Shown one piece after another: positions 53,946-63,984 of a stretch of DNA of 64,000 nt. Source of the stretch: Bacteroidaceae bacterium. GTDB taxonomy: Bacteria > Bacteroidota > Bacteroidia > Bacteroidales > Bacteroidaceae. A model generated the notes under the pieces. That model was not told where the DNA came from. It saw only the letters and a program-made list of their open reading frames with translations, and searched no databases. Both the position numbers and the translations under genes were made by a program. Each line of letters opens with the position of its first letter. The first letter of the stretch is position 1. The stretch is taken from assembly GCA_017547385.1 (NCBI GenBank), contig JAFYPU010000005.1, positions 1-64,000 on the forward strand, read 5' to 3'.

Positions 53946-55892
53946 ATGGCTACAATAGATTCTAAAATTCCTGCAGGCCCTATAGCTGAAAAATGGACCA
54001 ACTATAAAGCCCACCAAAAGCTCGTTAACCCGAAGAACAAGCGTAAGCTCGACGTTATCGTGGTAGGTACAGGTTTGGCCGGTGCCAGTGCTGCCGCCTC
54101 TCTCGGTGAAATGGGTTTCAAAGTGAAGAACTTCTGCATTCAGGACTCACCCCGTCGTGCTCACTCCATCGCTGCACAGGGTGGTATCAATGCTGCTAAG
54201 AACTATCAGAACGACGGCGACTCTGTATATCGTCTCTTCTACGACACAGTGAAGGGTGGCGACTATCGTGCTCGCGAAGCTAACGTTTACCGCCTCGCTG
54301 AAGTTAGTGCCTCCATCATCGACCAGTGCGTGGCACAAGGTGTTCCCTTCGCTCGCGAATACGGTGGTATGTTGGCCAACCGCTCTTTCGGTGGTGCTCA
54401 GGTGAGCCGTACATTCTACGCTAAGGGTCAGACAGGTCAGCAGCTCCTCCTCGGTGCTTACTCAGCATTGATGTGCCAGGTGAATGCAGGTACTGTAGAA
54501 CTCTACACTCGCTACGAAATGCTCGACGTAGTAATCATCGACGGCCGCGCTCGCGGTATCATCGCTCGCAACCTCGTGACAGGCGCCATCGAACGCTTCG
54601 CTGCTCACGCAGTAGTAATTGGTACAGGTGGTTACGGTAACGCATACTTCCTCTCTACCAACGCTATGGGCTGTAACTGCTCTGCTGCTATGGCTTGCTA
54701 CCGTAAGGGTGCTTACTTCGCCAACCCCTCATACGTACAGATTCACCCCACATGTATCCCCGTTCACGGCGACAAGCAGTCTAAGCTCACACTTATGTCT
54801 GAGTCTCTGCGTAATGACGGCCGCATTTGGGTGCCCAAAAAGCTGGAAGATGCCAAGAAACTTCAAGCCGGCGAAATCCAGGGTAAGGACATCCCTGAAG
54901 AAGACCGCGACTACTATCTCGAGCGTCGCTACCCCGCATTCGGTAACCTCGTACCCCGCGACGTGGCTTCACGTGCCGCTAAGGAACGTTGCGACAAGGG
55001 CTTCGGCGTAAACAACACAGGTCTCGCCGTGTTCCTCGACTTCTCACAGGCTATTAAGGACTTCGGCCGCAAGGAAATCGAAGCACGTTACGGAAACCTC
55101 TTCGATATGTACGAAGAAATCACTGACGAAAGCCCGTACGAAACTCCCATGATGATCTATCCCGCAGTACACTACACAATGGGTGGCATTTGGGTGGACT
55201 ACGAACTGCAAACCTCGGTGAAGGGTCTCTTCGCAATCGGTGAATGTAACTTCTCAGACCACGGTGCAAACCGCCTCGGTGCATCAGCTCTCATGCAGGG
55301 TCTTGCCGATGGATACTTCGTACTCCCGTACACCATCCAGAACTATCTGAGCGACCAAATCACAGTTCCTCGCTTCTCTACCGACCTCCCCGAATTCAAG
55401 GCTGCCGAAGAAGCTGTGAAGGCACGCATCCAGAAACTCTTCAACATTAAGGGAAAACGCTCCGTTGACTCTATCCACAAGGAACTCGGTCGCATCATGT
55501 GGGACTACGTAGGTATGGGTCGCACAGCCGAAGGTTTGAAGATAGGTCTTGCCAAGATGAAAGAGCTTCGCAAGGAGTTCTATTCTAACCTCTTCGTGCC
55601 CGGCACTGCAGAAGGCGTGAACGTTGAGCTCGAAAAGGCTATCCGTCTCGAAGACTTCATCCTCATGGGCGAACTCGTGGCCAACGACGCTCTGACTCGC
55701 AACGAATCTTGCGGTGGACACTTCCGCGAAGAATACCAAACCGAAGAAGGCGAAGCCAAGCGCGATGACGAAAACTACTTCTACGTGGGCTGCTGGGAAT
55801 ACCAGGGTAGCGACGACGCTGCACCCGTTCTCTCAAAAGAACCGCTCGTGTACGAGGCCATCAAGGTTCAAACTCGTAACTATAAGAACTAA
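53946..55892 (+). CDS. frdA: Fumarate reductase/succinate dehydrogenase flavoprotein subunit
   Basis: 648 residues. FAD-binding start [34 protein letters not shown] (flavin-linking His), QIHPTCIP and the catalytic region with Arg ([11 protein letters not shown]), then [12 protein letters not shown]. The C-terminal helical and Cys-free tail is typical of B-type enzymes. It reduces fumarate during fermentation or oxidises succinate. Codon use leans strongly to GGT, GCT, AAG and CTC compared with its neighbours, as expected of a very highly expressed gene. Confidence 0.97.
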   Translation: MATIDSKIPAGPIAEKWTNYKAHQKLVNPKNKRKLDVIVVGTGLAGASAAASLGEMGFKVKNFCIQDSPRRAHSIAAQGGINAAKNYQNDGDSVYRLFYDTVKGGDYRAREANVYRLAEVSASIIDQCVAQGVPFAREYGGMLANRSFGGAQVSRTFYAKGQTGQQLLLGAYSALMCQVNAGTVELYTRYEMLDVVIIDGRARGIIARNLVTGAIERFAAHAVVIGTGGYGNAYFLSTNAMGCNCSAAMACYRKGAYFANPSYVQIHPTCIPVHGDKQSKLTLMSESLRNDGRIWVPKKLEDAKKLQAGEIQGKDIPEEDRDYYLERRYPAFGNLVPRDVASRAAKERCDKGFGVNNTGLAVFLDFSQAIKDFGRKEIEARYGNLFDMYEEITDESPYETPMMIYPAVHYTMGGIWVDYELQTSVKGLFAIGECNFSDHGANRLGASALMQGLADGYFVLPYTIQNYLSDQITVPRFSTDLPEFKAAEEAVKARIQKLFNIKGKRSVDSIHKELGRIMWDYVGMGRTAEGLKIGLAKMKELRKEFYSNLFVPGTAEGVNVELEKAIRLEDFILMGELVANDALTRNESCGGHFREEYQTEEGEAKRDDENYFYVGCWEYQGSDDAAPVLSKEPLVYEAIKVQTRNYKN

Positions 55893-55921
55893 TCCGTAGA
55901 ACCTCAAAAGACTTTAGAAAA

Positions 55922-56680
55922 ATGGCTAAGAATATAAGCTTTACAATTAAGTACTGGAAGCAAAACGGTCCTAAGGATGCAGGTCATTTCGAACAACGCG
56001 AAATGAAGAACATCCCCGACGACACTTCTTTCCTCGAAATGCTCGACATCCTCAATGAGGAGCTGATTAACGACGGTAAGGAGCCTTTCGTTTTCGACCA
56101 CGACTGTCGCGAAGGCATCTGCGGTATGTGTTCGCTCTATATCAACGGCACACCTCACGGAAAGACTGCCACAGGTGCCACAACCTGTCAGCTTTACATG
56201 CGTAAGTTCAACGATGGCGACGTCATCACTGTGGAACCTTGGCGTTCGGCTGCGTTCCCCGTCATCAAGGACTGCATGGTTGACCGCTCGGCTTTCGACA
56301 AAATCCAAGCCGCAGGTGGTTACGTAACAGTGCGCACCGGTCAGCCCCAGGATGCTAACGCAATTCTCATCCCCAAGCAAGACGCAGACGAGGCTATGGA
56401 CTGCGCCACATGCATTGGTTGCGGTGCTTGCGTTGCTGCTTGTAAGAATGGTTCTGCCATGCTCTACGTTTCTTCTAAGGTATCACAGTTTGCCCTCCTT
56501 CCTCAAGGTCGCCCCGAAGCTGCTAAGCGTGCTAAGGCTATGGTGGCTAAGATGGACGAACTTGGTTTCGGTAACTGTACTAACACCCGCGCTTGCGAGG
56601 CTGTTTGTCCTAAGAACGAAAGCATTGCCAACATCGCTCGCCTCAACCGCGAGTTCTTGAAAGCGAAATTGGCGGACTAA
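55922..56680 (+). CDS. frdB: Fumarate reductase/succinate dehydrogenase iron-sulfur subunit
   Basis: 252 residues. The 2Fe-2S motif CREGICGMCSLYING and the 4Fe-4S/3Fe-4S cluster motif CATCIGCGACVAAC are intact, followed by NCTNTRACEAVCPKN. It passes electrons between FrdA and the quinone site in FrdC. Last gene of the operon, followed by a terminator at 56734. Confidence 0.97.
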   Translation: MAKNISFTIKYWKQNGPKDAGHFEQREMKNIPDDTSFLEMLDILNEELINDGKEPFVFDHDCREGICGMCSLYINGTPHGKTATGATTCQLYMRKFNDGDVITVEPWRSAAFPVIKDCMVDRSAFDKIQAAGGYVTVRTGQPQDANAILIPKQDADEAMDCATCIGCGACVAACKNGSAMLYVSSKVSQFALLPQGRPEAAKRAKAMVAKMDELGFGNCTNTRACEAVCPKNESIANIARLNREFLKAKLAD

Positions 56681-56733
56681 TCCGGCTGTCGCTGTTTGAT
56701 ATCCGACCATCATAGTCTGATATTTATATAATG

Positions 56734-56779
56734 AGTCCCCGTTACGCTTGTCCGCATCGGGGACTTTTGTTTTCCTTTT
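56734..56779 (+). terminator. Terminator of frdCAB
   Basis: AGTCCCCG (56734-56741) pairs with CGGGGACT (56758-56765), followed by TTTGTTTTCCTTTTT on the plus strand. Confidence 0.88.
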
Positions 56780-56868
56780 TATAAGGATTTGCAAGCATTG
56801 AGTGCTTTTGATAACCGTTTTCCGCTGTTCATTCACACCCTCCACCACCTTTTCAATACCATTGCCGT

Positions 56869-58185
56869 ATGACACAGAGACTTTTCATCACGTGCTGCCT
56901 GCTTCTCAGCCTTTTCAGGATGCCTGCCGAAGTTCGTGCCCAAGCATACGGTGATTTCACTCCACTCACCGCCGAAGCCGAGCGTGCATTCTCACATCTG
57001 AAAGCCGCTCGCGGCGACAGCCTGCATGCCATGATGACACCGCAGATGCAGGGACAGATTTCGCCGTTGCAATGCTCGTTGCTCTTCATGCAATTGAGCA
57101 CACAGATGGGACGATTTGTGGAACACGGCGTGTGGAAAACAACACAACAAGGAGGCTATGACATCCTCACGAGCCGCCTGACGTTTTCTCGCCAAAGCGT
57201 GGGGATGCGCCTTGTTTTCGATGCCGGAAAACGCATTGCCGGTCTCTTTTTCACCCCGCTTGCGCCGGATAAAGCGACTCCCGCCTCCACGACCGGCGAC
57301 ACAACAAGTGTGTTCGTCGAGAGCGACACCGCCGTTCACAACGGCAACATCCGCTTGCCTGCCACCTATTGCCGCCCCCATGGCGAGGCTCCCACGGCTT
57401 GCGTGGTGCTGGTGCACGGCAGCGGTCCCAACGACCGTGACGAGACTGTGGGCCCCAACAAAACGTTCCGCGAGTTGGCGCACCGCCTGGCCGAGGCCGG
57501 TATCGCCACGCTTCGGTATGACAAACGCACCTACGTTTATCGCGAACGCACAGCAGAGGTGAGCAACGGAGTGATGACTTACGACACCGAGACCGTGGAC
57601 GATGCCGTGGCCGCTCTGCACCTGGCAGCTTCGATGCCCGGAGTCGATGCCCGGCGCGTGTTTGTGGCCGGCCACAGTTTGGGCGGACTGCTCGTTCCGC
57701 GCATAGCCCGGCGGTGCGAAGTGCCTCCGGCCGGCATGATGAGCCTTTCGGGCGGACCGATACGCAGTTTCAAGGAAACGCTACTCCGCCAGTTGCATTA
57801 CATCGTCGGTTTGCAAGGCGGCACATCCGCCGAGGCCGAAACCGCTTGCGCCCGGATGCTCTCCTCCCTGCCCGAAGGCTATCTCGCCCACGCCGATGCT
57901 TACGATTTCGAAGCCGAGTGTGCCGCCACCGACACCCCTTTCCTGTTGTTGCAAGGCGGCCATGATTACCAAATCACCACCGATGATTTCCGTCTGTGGC
58001 AAGAACGCTTGGCCCAACGTCCCTTCACCACCTGCCTCGTGCTTCCGCACTGCGACCACTTGCTGCGCCGGAGCGAAAGCATGGCCACACCGCAAAGCTA
58101 CACGCACCACCTGCCTTTGGACTCCGAGGCCGTCGGACTGATTATCGCTTTCACGAAAAATCCAAAACAATTTCAGCAGCCGTAA
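56869..58185 (+). CDS. Secreted alpha/beta hydrolase with N-terminal DUF3887-like domain
   Basis: 438 residues with signal peptide (ITCCLLLSLFRMPAEVRAQ). Residues ~30-125 resemble the DUF3887 module (AYGDFTPLTAEAERAF). The hydrolase core has the oxyanion HGSGPNDRDE, nucleophile elbow GHSLGG with Ser270, acid in QGGHDYQ and a late His in PHCDHLL. It is probably a periplasmic esterase or acyl hydrolase; substrate unknown. The unusual modular repeat copy 7 follows it. Confidence 0.88.
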   Translation: MTQRLFITCCLLLSLFRMPAEVRAQAYGDFTPLTAEAERAFSHLKAARGDSLHAMMTPQMQGQISPLQCSLLFMQLSTQMGRFVEHGVWKTTQQGGYDILTSRLTFSRQSVGMRLVFDAGKRIAGLFFTPLAPDKATPASTTGDTTSVFVESDTAVHNGNIRLPATYCRPHGEAPTACVVLVHGSGPNDRDETVGPNKTFRELAHRLAEAGIATLRYDKRTYVYRERTAEVSNGVMTYDTETVDDAVAALHLAASMPGVDARRVFVAGHSLGGLLVPRIARRCEVPPAGMMSLSGGPIRSFKETLLRQLHYIVGLQGGTSAEAETACARMLSSLPEGYLAHADAYDFEAECAATDTPFLLLQGGHDYQITTDDFRLWQERLAQRPFTTCLVLPHCDHLLRRSESMATPQSYTHHLPLDSEAVGLIIAFTKNPKQFQQP

Positions 58186-58241
58186 GGCAGCCGACGAAAA
58201 ACGCCAACAGCCTTCGGCAGAAATCAGATGCCGTCGCAGCA

Positions 58242-58306
58242 AAAGTGGCAAGGCCTGCCACTTTTTTGGCAAGCACTGCCACTTTTGTGGCAGGCCTTGC
58301 CACTTT
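58242..58306. repeat. Palindromic modular repeat, copy 7 (divergent sequence, same architecture)
   Basis: Perfect 20-base arms (58242-58261, 58287-58306) contain GGCAAGGCCTGCCAC. The loop contains GGCAAGCACTGCCAC. It has the same three-part plan (unit, unit, inverted unit, with T-rich joints) as the CTGCA...TAGAA copies but a different frame, GGCAAGNNCTGCCAC. Only the AGCACTGC stretch is shared with the other copies. Confidence 0.85.
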
Positions 58307-58465
58307 CTGCAACAAGCCTGCGGAAATTCGCGAAAAGCCGCCGCTTTTTCCGATAATGGTTCGTAAAATTGTTGCAATGCTTAAAAAACATTAACTTCGC
58401 CCCGACAATCGCTCTCGCCGCCATGAGAAGCGGTGCGCACTCACTCCTCACACCTCCGATCGGTC

Positions 58466-60301
58466 ATGAAAGAATTCATCAAAATGCTCCGGCAGTTTGC
58501 CGCGCCCTACAAGAAATACCTGGCAGGTTCGCTCGTTTTCAACCTGCTGTCGGCAGTTCTCAACGTCTTCTCCTTCGTTTCGCTCATCCCGATGCTGCAA
58601 ATGCTCTTCGGCATCGACACCACGCAATACCAGTTCATGGATTGGAACACGGCAGGAGCCAACACGAAAGACATTCTGGTGAACAACCTCTATTGGTACA
58701 CCTCCGAGCTGATAGCGGACTACGGAGCCTCCACCGCCCTGCTCTTCATCGGCCTGTTCCTCATCACCGCCACACTCCTGAAGACGAGTTGCTATTTTGC
58801 CTCCGTGGCCATCATGGTGCCCATGCGCACCGGCATTGTTCGCGACATCCGTTCGCACGTCTACCGCAAAATCGTTTCGCTGCCCCTCTCCTTCTTCTCC
58901 GACGAGCGCAAGGGCGACATCATCGCCCGCATGAGCGGCGACGTCAACGAGGTTGAAACCTCCATCACCGGTTCTTTGGAAATGCTCATCAAGAACCCGA
59001 TTTTGCTCATCTGTTATTTCGGTGTCCTCATCTACACCAGCTGGCAGCTCACCGTGTTCACCATCGTGGTGCTGCCGCTCATGGGCTGGGCCATGGGACG
59101 CATCGGCCGCAAACTCAAGCGCAAATCGCTCGATGCCCAAAACAAGTGGAGCGAAACCATGTCGCAACTCGAGGAAACGCTCGGCGGAATGCGCATCATC
59201 AAGGCCTTCCGTGCCGAAAACAAGATGTGCCAACGCTTCGACACCGGTGTCAACGATTTCCGCCAAGCTGCCGGTCGTGTGGCCGTGCGGCAGTCGTCCG
59301 CTCACCCCGTGAGCGAATTTCTGGGCACCTGCCTCATCGTTCTCGTGTTGTGGTATGGCGGCACGCTCATCTTCTCCGATCACTCGCCCATCGATGCGCC
59401 CACTTTCATCTTCTACATGGTGATTCTCTACAGCATCATCCAACCGCTGAAAGACCTTTCGAAAGCCTCCTACAACATCCCCAAGGGCATGGCATCCATG
59501 GAGCGCATCAACAAAATTCTTCGCGCCGAAAATCCCATCGGCGAACCGCAGCAGCCCGTGCATGTGGAACATCTGAAAGAGAGCATCGAATTCCGCGACA
59601 TCACTTTCAGTTACAACGGACAGACCAACGTGCTTTCGGGCGTGAACCTCACCGTGCGCCGAGGGCAGACCATCGCCCTGGTGGGGCAGAGCGGTTCGGG
59701 CAAGAGCACACTGGTGGACCTGCTGCCGCGTTTCCACGACACCACAAGCGGACAAATTCTGGTGGACGGCACCGATGTGAAATGCATCAGCCTCTCCGAC
59801 CTTCGCGGCCTCATCGGCAATGTGAACCAAGAAGCCATCCTGTTCAACGACACCTTCTTCAACAACATCGCCTTCGGGGTTGAAAATGCCACCATGGACG
59901 AGGTGATTGCCGCCGCCAAAGTGGCCAACGCCCACGACTTTATCATGGAGAGCGAACAGGGATACGAAACCATGGTGGGCGACCGCGGATGCCGCCTCTC
60001 GGGAGGCCAACGCCAGCGCATCTCCATTGCACGCGCCATCCTCAAGAACCCGGACATCCTCATCCTTGACGAAGCCACCTCCGCGCTCGACACCGAAAGC
60101 GAACGCCTGGTGCAGGAAGCCCTGGAGCACCTCATGAAGACGCGCACCACCATTGCCATTGCCCACAGGCTTTCCACCATCCGCAACGCCGATGAGATAT
60201 GCGTTCTGCACGAAGGACGCATCGTTGAACGCGGCACACACGATGCCCTCATTGCCCTCGGCGGATATTACAAACGCCTCAACGACATGCAGCAGCTCTA
60301 A
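58466..60301 (+). CDS. MsbA-like ABC exporter (half transporter)
   Basis: 611 residues from ATG 58466 (MKEFIKMLRQFAAPY); a GTG at 58433 would add 11 residues. The transmembrane domain (~15-330) is followed by an ATPase domain: Walker A GQSGSGKST near 410, Q-loop, signature LSGGQRQR near 511 and Walker B ILILDEATSALD, with H-loop AHRLST. It likely exports lipids or lipid-linked molecules as a homodimer. It stands alone between repeats 7 and 8. Confidence 0.93.
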   Translation: MKEFIKMLRQFAAPYKKYLAGSLVFNLLSAVLNVFSFVSLIPMLQMLFGIDTTQYQFMDWNTAGANTKDILVNNLYWYTSELIADYGASTALLFIGLFLITATLLKTSCYFASVAIMVPMRTGIVRDIRSHVYRKIVSLPLSFFSDERKGDIIARMSGDVNEVETSITGSLEMLIKNPILLICYFGVLIYTSWQLTVFTIVVLPLMGWAMGRIGRKLKRKSLDAQNKWSETMSQLEETLGGMRIIKAFRAENKMCQRFDTGVNDFRQAAGRVAVRQSSAHPVSEFLGTCLIVLVLWYGGTLIFSDHSPIDAPTFIFYMVILYSIIQPLKDLSKASYNIPKGMASMERINKILRAENPIGEPQQPVHVEHLKESIEFRDITFSYNGQTNVLSGVNLTVRRGQTIALVGQSGSGKSTLVDLLPRFHDTTSGQILVDGTDVKCISLSDLRGLIGNVNQEAILFNDTFFNNIAFGVENATMDEVIAAAKVANAHDFIMESEQGYETMVGDRGCRLSGGQRQRISIARAILKNPDILILDEATSALDTESERLVQEALEHLMKTRTTIAIAHRLSTIRNADEICVLHEGRIVERGTHDALIALGGYYKRLNDMQQL

Positions 60302-60369
60302 GCCCGACTGCCTGCACCGCCCTCGCGGTCATGCGTGAGGCACGGAATCTTTCCCCATACCGTTTCTCA

Positions 60370-60436
60370 AAAACGCGCAAGGCGTTTAGAAATTTCTACA
60401 AGCACTGCAGAATTTTCTAAACGCCTTGCGCGTTTT
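60370..60436. repeat. Palindromic modular repeat, copy 8 (core in opposite orientation)
   Basis: Perfect 23-base arms (60370-60392, 60414-60436), the longest in the family, with unit AAGGCGTTTAGAA. The loop carries the other unit inverted (TTCTACAAGCACTGCAG). It therefore reads like a reversed copy of copies 2, 4 and 6. Lies between the exporter gene and tRNA-Pro. Confidence 0.93.
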
Positions 60437-60480
60437 CGCCCATTGGGAGCGGCCGCTCCGCCACAGCCGAGAGAAAACAC

Positions 60481-60515
60481 AAAAAAGGTGTCAGACTCTT
60501 ACGAACCTGACACCT
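60481..60515 (-). terminator. Terminator behind tRNA-Pro
   Basis: Stem AGGTGTCAG (60486-60494) and CTGACACCT (60507-60515), loop of 12. On the minus strand it is followed by a T-run (A-run 60481-60486). It lies 12 bases after the tRNA. Confidence 0.88.
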
Positions 60516-60526
60516 GAATTTCCAAG

Positions 60527-60601
60527 TCGGGATGACTGGATTCGAACCAGCGACCACACGCCCCCCAGACGCGTACTCTAACCGGACTGAGCTACATCCC
60601 G
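60527..60601 (-). tRNA. tRNA-Pro (anticodon GGG)
   Basis: The minus strand folds into a cloverleaf: acceptor CGGGATG/CATCCCG, D-arm GCTC...GAGT, anticodon arm CGCGT-CTGGGGG-GCGTG (with G-T pairs), T-arm GCTGG-TTCGAAT-CCAGT. T33 precedes GGG. The CCA end is not encoded at the expected place (ACTTGG follows). Confidence 0.93.
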
Positions 60602-60770
60602 AATTGCGAGTGCAAAGGTAAGCGTATTTTTCATGCGGACAAAATTTCTCTCGAAAAAATGTGGATTTTTCATGAATTATCGCAAAAAAACATTTCCGAA
60701 GCCTTGAAATTTGCACACTTGACAATAAAATTCCTACCTTAGCCGTAGAATTTTCAAAACACATTTGCTC

Positions 60771-61664
60771 ATGATTACCATCCAAAACCAACATCTCATC
60801 GTCGACATCAGCGAAAATGGTGCCGAGGTGCAGAGCATTCGCCGTGCAGACACGGGGCACGAATACTTGTGGCAGGGCGATGCCAAATACTGGGGCGGCC
60901 GCTCGCCCATCCTCTTCCCGGCCGTGGGAGGCTTGTGGAACGGCACATTCCGCTACAGAGGAAAGGAATATGCCATGCCCAAACACGGCTTTGCCAAAAA
61001 GCGTCTTTGGGAAGCACTCCCCGCCACCGACGATGCCGGCACCTGTGCCACATTCCGCTTGCTCACAACCGAGGACGACTTGGCCGTGTTCCCCTTCCGC
61101 TGCGAGGTGCTCATCACCTACAGCCTTGACGGTTGGGCACTGAACACAGATTTTTCGGTACGCAACCTAGGCGATGACGAAGCTTATTTCCAAATCGGCG
61201 GCCATCCGGCTTTCACTTTCCCGCACTTCAGTGAGGACCGCGCGGTGAGCGGTTATCTGCGGCTGCACACCGCCGACGGCGAAGTGCCCACCGTGGTGCG
61301 TGCCGGAGAACAAGGTTGCACCGGTCCGGAACGCTTTGCCGTACCGATGGAAGCCGACGGATTGGTGCCTGTCTGCGTGGAAACTTTTGCCAACGAAGCC
61401 CTGATCTTCGACGAACTGCAGGTGGATGCCGTCGAACTGCTCGACGCCAAACGCCATCCCATGGTGCGCGTGGAGAGCGATGCACCCGTGTGGCTCTTCT
61501 GGCAGCCCCAAGGTTTGCACTCGCCCTTTGTGTGTGCCGAGCCCTGGTACGGACTTTGCGACCCCCAAGGTTTCGACGGCCAACTACACGAGCGTCCTTA
61601 CATCAACCGAGTGGAAGCGCACGGCGTGTGCTCGGGACTGCTGTGGCGTGCCGAGTTTCTTTAA
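60771..61664 (+). CDS. Aldose 1-epimerase family protein (LacX-like)
   Basis: 297 residues from ATG 60771. The galactose-mutarotase fold is seen in NGAEVQSIRRADTGHEYLWQGDAKYWGGRSPILFPAVG, with the catalytic His in GGHPAFTFPHF near 146 and an acid in PYINRVEAHG. It interconverts sugar anomers or binds hexose phosphates. TTTG at 60710 and TACCTTAG at 60735 form a plausible promoter. Confidence 0.88.
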   Translation: MITIQNQHLIVDISENGAEVQSIRRADTGHEYLWQGDAKYWGGRSPILFPAVGGLWNGTFRYRGKEYAMPKHGFAKKRLWEALPATDDAGTCATFRLLTTEDDLAVFPFRCEVLITYSLDGWALNTDFSVRNLGDDEAYFQIGGHPAFTFPHFSEDRAVSGYLRLHTADGEVPTVVRAGEQGCTGPERFAVPMEADGLVPVCVETFANEALIFDELQVDAVELLDAKRHPMVRVESDAPVWLFWQPQGLHSPFVCAEPWYGLCDPQGFDGQLHERPYINRVEAHGVCSGLLWRAEFL

Positions 61665-61680
61665 TGCCTAAGGAGTTCAT

Positions 61681-61729
61681 AAAAATCGGGAGGCGGTTTC
61701 TCAATGTCAGAAACCGCCTCCCGATTTTT
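61681..61729. terminator. Bidirectional terminator, epimerase and HD genes
   Basis: 21-base perfect arms (61681-61701, 61709-61729; core ATCGGGAGGCGGTTTCT) with a 7-base loop. A-run on the left and T-run on the right, so it works on both strands between two converging genes. Confidence 0.92.
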
Positions 61730-61770
61730 ATATGGTTATCATCAACGAATGGATGCTGCATGTTCGCGGA

Positions 61771-63906
61771 TCAATGCCGCTTCCATGTGTGCTGCAATCC
61801 GGTGTGGAAAAAGCTGCCGTGCGTCTCTGTTTCTGTTTCCGCCTTCTTGTCGCCTCCGATTTCGGGATAGGCAATTCGGGTGTGGTACATCGTTTTCAGG
61901 CTCTCGCCCAACACACGTTTGGCCACGGAGATGTCGCGGAAAGTCAGGGGGCACTCGCGGAAATATCCCTCGGCCACTTGCGTATCCACAATGCGGTTCA
62001 CCAGTTCCTGTATGCTCTCTTCCGTATATTCCTTGAGGCTTCGCGCCGCTGCCTCGACGGCATCGCACATCATGAGGACGGCTTGTTCGCGAGTGCCGGG
62101 GTTGGGTCCCGGATAGGTGAAGAGTTCTTCGGGAACGGGTTCTCCCGGATGCTTGTTGACCCACTGAATGTAGAAATACTTCACACGGCTTCGGCCATGG
62201 TGTGTGCGAATGAAATCCTTGATGACAGACGGCAGGTGATACTTGTCGGCCATGCGCAAACCCTCTTTCACGTGATTGAGGATGATTTGCGCACTTTCTT
62301 CCTCGGTTCTGTCTTTGTGAGAGTTCTGTCCGCTCTGATTTTCGGTGAAGTTGTAAGGTTCTGCCAGCTTTCCGATGTCATGATAGAGTGCTCCGGTACG
62401 CACGAGCTGTGTTTTAGCCCCAATCTGGTGTGCCACTTCGGCCGCCAGATTGGCCACCTGCATCGAGTGGACGAAGGTTCCTTGCGCGTACTTCGACATG
62501 TGGCGAAGTATCGGGTTGTTTATGTTTGTCAGCTCCACAAGCGAAACACTGGAAGTGAAGCCGAAAACTTTTTCCACCAAATACATGAGCGGATAAGTGA
62601 AGAGCAGCAACACGCCGTTGATGGCCACGTAGATGTACCACGAAGTGTCGAGCATGTCGATGGGAGTGCCCTGCGCCAGGTCGAAGCCTAAGCCGAAGAG
62701 CATCATGACGAGCGTTACCATCAGTGCCACGCGCAGCAGCTGGGAGCGTTCGGTGAGTTCGCGCAAGCCGTAGATGGCCACCATGCCGCCCACCATCTGC
62801 ACGCCCAAGAACTGATAAGACGTGTTCAGGGGGAGCGAAGCCAACAGCACCGTAACCATGTGAGCCACAAACGCCGTGCGCGAATCGAGGAACACACGAA
62901 CGAAGATGGCCACCATGGCAAAAGGCACCAGATAAACGCTGAAGAAGCCGTAGGACACCATGAGCGAAGGTATCACCGCAAAGAGCGTCATCAGCGTAAA
63001 GAGGAGCAGCGTGCAGCGCGCCGAGTGCACATAATCGCGACGGAACAAGCGCAGATAGAACAGGAAGAGCACCAATGCCACCACCACATAAACCACTTGT
63101 CCGCCCAAGATGGACCACACTGCTTGCTGCGTGTCGCCACGGCGTTCGCTCTCAAGTGCCAACGACTGCAGTATCTTGAATTGCGCTTCGTTCACGATTT
63201 CTCCCTTATCGATGATGCGCTGTCCGCTCTGCACCATGCCGCAAGCCTCGGTGGCAGCCGCCAAGAGATCGTTGCGAGCGGCATTGGTCTTCGCCGTATC
63301 TATCAAGAGGTTGGGGCTGAGATAATTGTTCAGATTGCACTTCATCAACACCTCACGCGGAAAGCGCATGGTGTCGGCCTGCATGATGTGTTCGTAAGCC
63401 GAGCGTGTGGAGAATATCTGACCCAAATCGCGTGGCGCCGCCTCACGTCCTTCCAACACCCGGATGCCGGGAGCACCCACCGACGTGAGGGAGGCAAAAT
63501 CCGTGGGACTGAGAACACCGGCGCGATAGACTTCCGTGAGTTGCCCCTCCAGGTATGAAATAACACCGGCGGACACGCCGACAATGCGTCCGGCACGATG
63601 GTCGTCACGCAATTGCTTAATCTGCTTTTCAGCCACCGTCCCGACAGCATCGAAGAAGGGGCGAAACGTGTGCAAAGCACTGTCCTGCTCGGCCTTCACC
63701 TCATCCGGTGTGCGATAAACGGGAAAATCGTATTCGGCAATCAGCGTGGCATATTTCCACGGACGACTAATTTCGTATTCATATCCCTGCTGGCTCTCGC
63801 GCGGCAGCACATAGATGATGGCCAATGCCGAGAGAGCGGCCACCACAAAGAGGCCGGCAGAGAGGCGGAAGTATGTCCGGTTTCGGAAACTGAGAATGTT
63901 CTTCAT
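61771..63906 (-). CDS. 7TM-HD phosphohydrolase (PgpH-like)
   Basis: 711 residues from ATG 63906 (MKNILSFRNRTYF). One N-terminal helix is followed by an extracytoplasmic region (~50-275), seven membrane helices (~280-470) and an HD domain with HSMQVANLAAEVAHQIG and LYHDIGK near 507, ending in THHGRS. Family members such as PgpH hydrolyse c-di-AMP. It probably sets second-messenger levels. The C-terminus has a polar Glu/Thr-rich tail. Confidence 0.92.
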   Translation of the reverse strand: MKNILSFRNRTYFRLSAGLFVVAALSALAIIYVLPRESQQGYEYEISRPWKYATLIAEYDFPVYRTPDEVKAEQDSALHTFRPFFDAVGTVAEKQIKQLRDDHRAGRIVGVSAGVISYLEGQLTEVYRAGVLSPTDFASLTSVGAPGIRVLEGREAAPRDLGQIFSTRSAYEHIMQADTMRFPREVLMKCNLNNYLSPNLLIDTAKTNAARNDLLAAATEACGMVQSGQRIIDKGEIVNEAQFKILQSLALESERRGDTQQAVWSILGGQVVYVVVALVLFLFYLRLFRRDYVHSARCTLLLFTLMTLFAVIPSLMVSYGFFSVYLVPFAMVAIFVRVFLDSRTAFVAHMVTVLLASLPLNTSYQFLGVQMVGGMVAIYGLRELTERSQLLRVALMVTLVMMLFGLGFDLAQGTPIDMLDTSWYIYVAINGVLLLFTYPLMYLVEKVFGFTSSVSLVELTNINNPILRHMSKYAQGTFVHSMQVANLAAEVAHQIGAKTQLVRTGALYHDIGKLAEPYNFTENQSGQNSHKDRTEEESAQIILNHVKEGLRMADKYHLPSVIKDFIRTHHGRSRVKYFYIQWVNKHPGEPVPEELFTYPGPNPGTREQAVLMMCDAVEAAARSLKEYTEESIQELVNRIVDTQVAEGYFRECPLTFRDISVAKRVLGESLKTMYHTRIAYPEIGGDKKAETETETHGSFFHTGLQHTWKRH

Positions 63907-63984
63907 ACGTTTGGTTTCTGCAAAGTTACGTGGCGAAGTTAGCAATTTTCTTCTGAAGCCCTCAAAATCCGCACGGCTTTCGGC

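Noticed and set aside
58448-60241. 597-residue minus-strand frame
   Set aside because: Antisense to the ABC exporter with intact Walker and signature motifs.
11281-60436. Possible CRISPR array from recurring 17-base units
   Set aside because: The units are scattered thousands of bases apart as hairpins in separate spacers, with no regular spacers and no cas genes.
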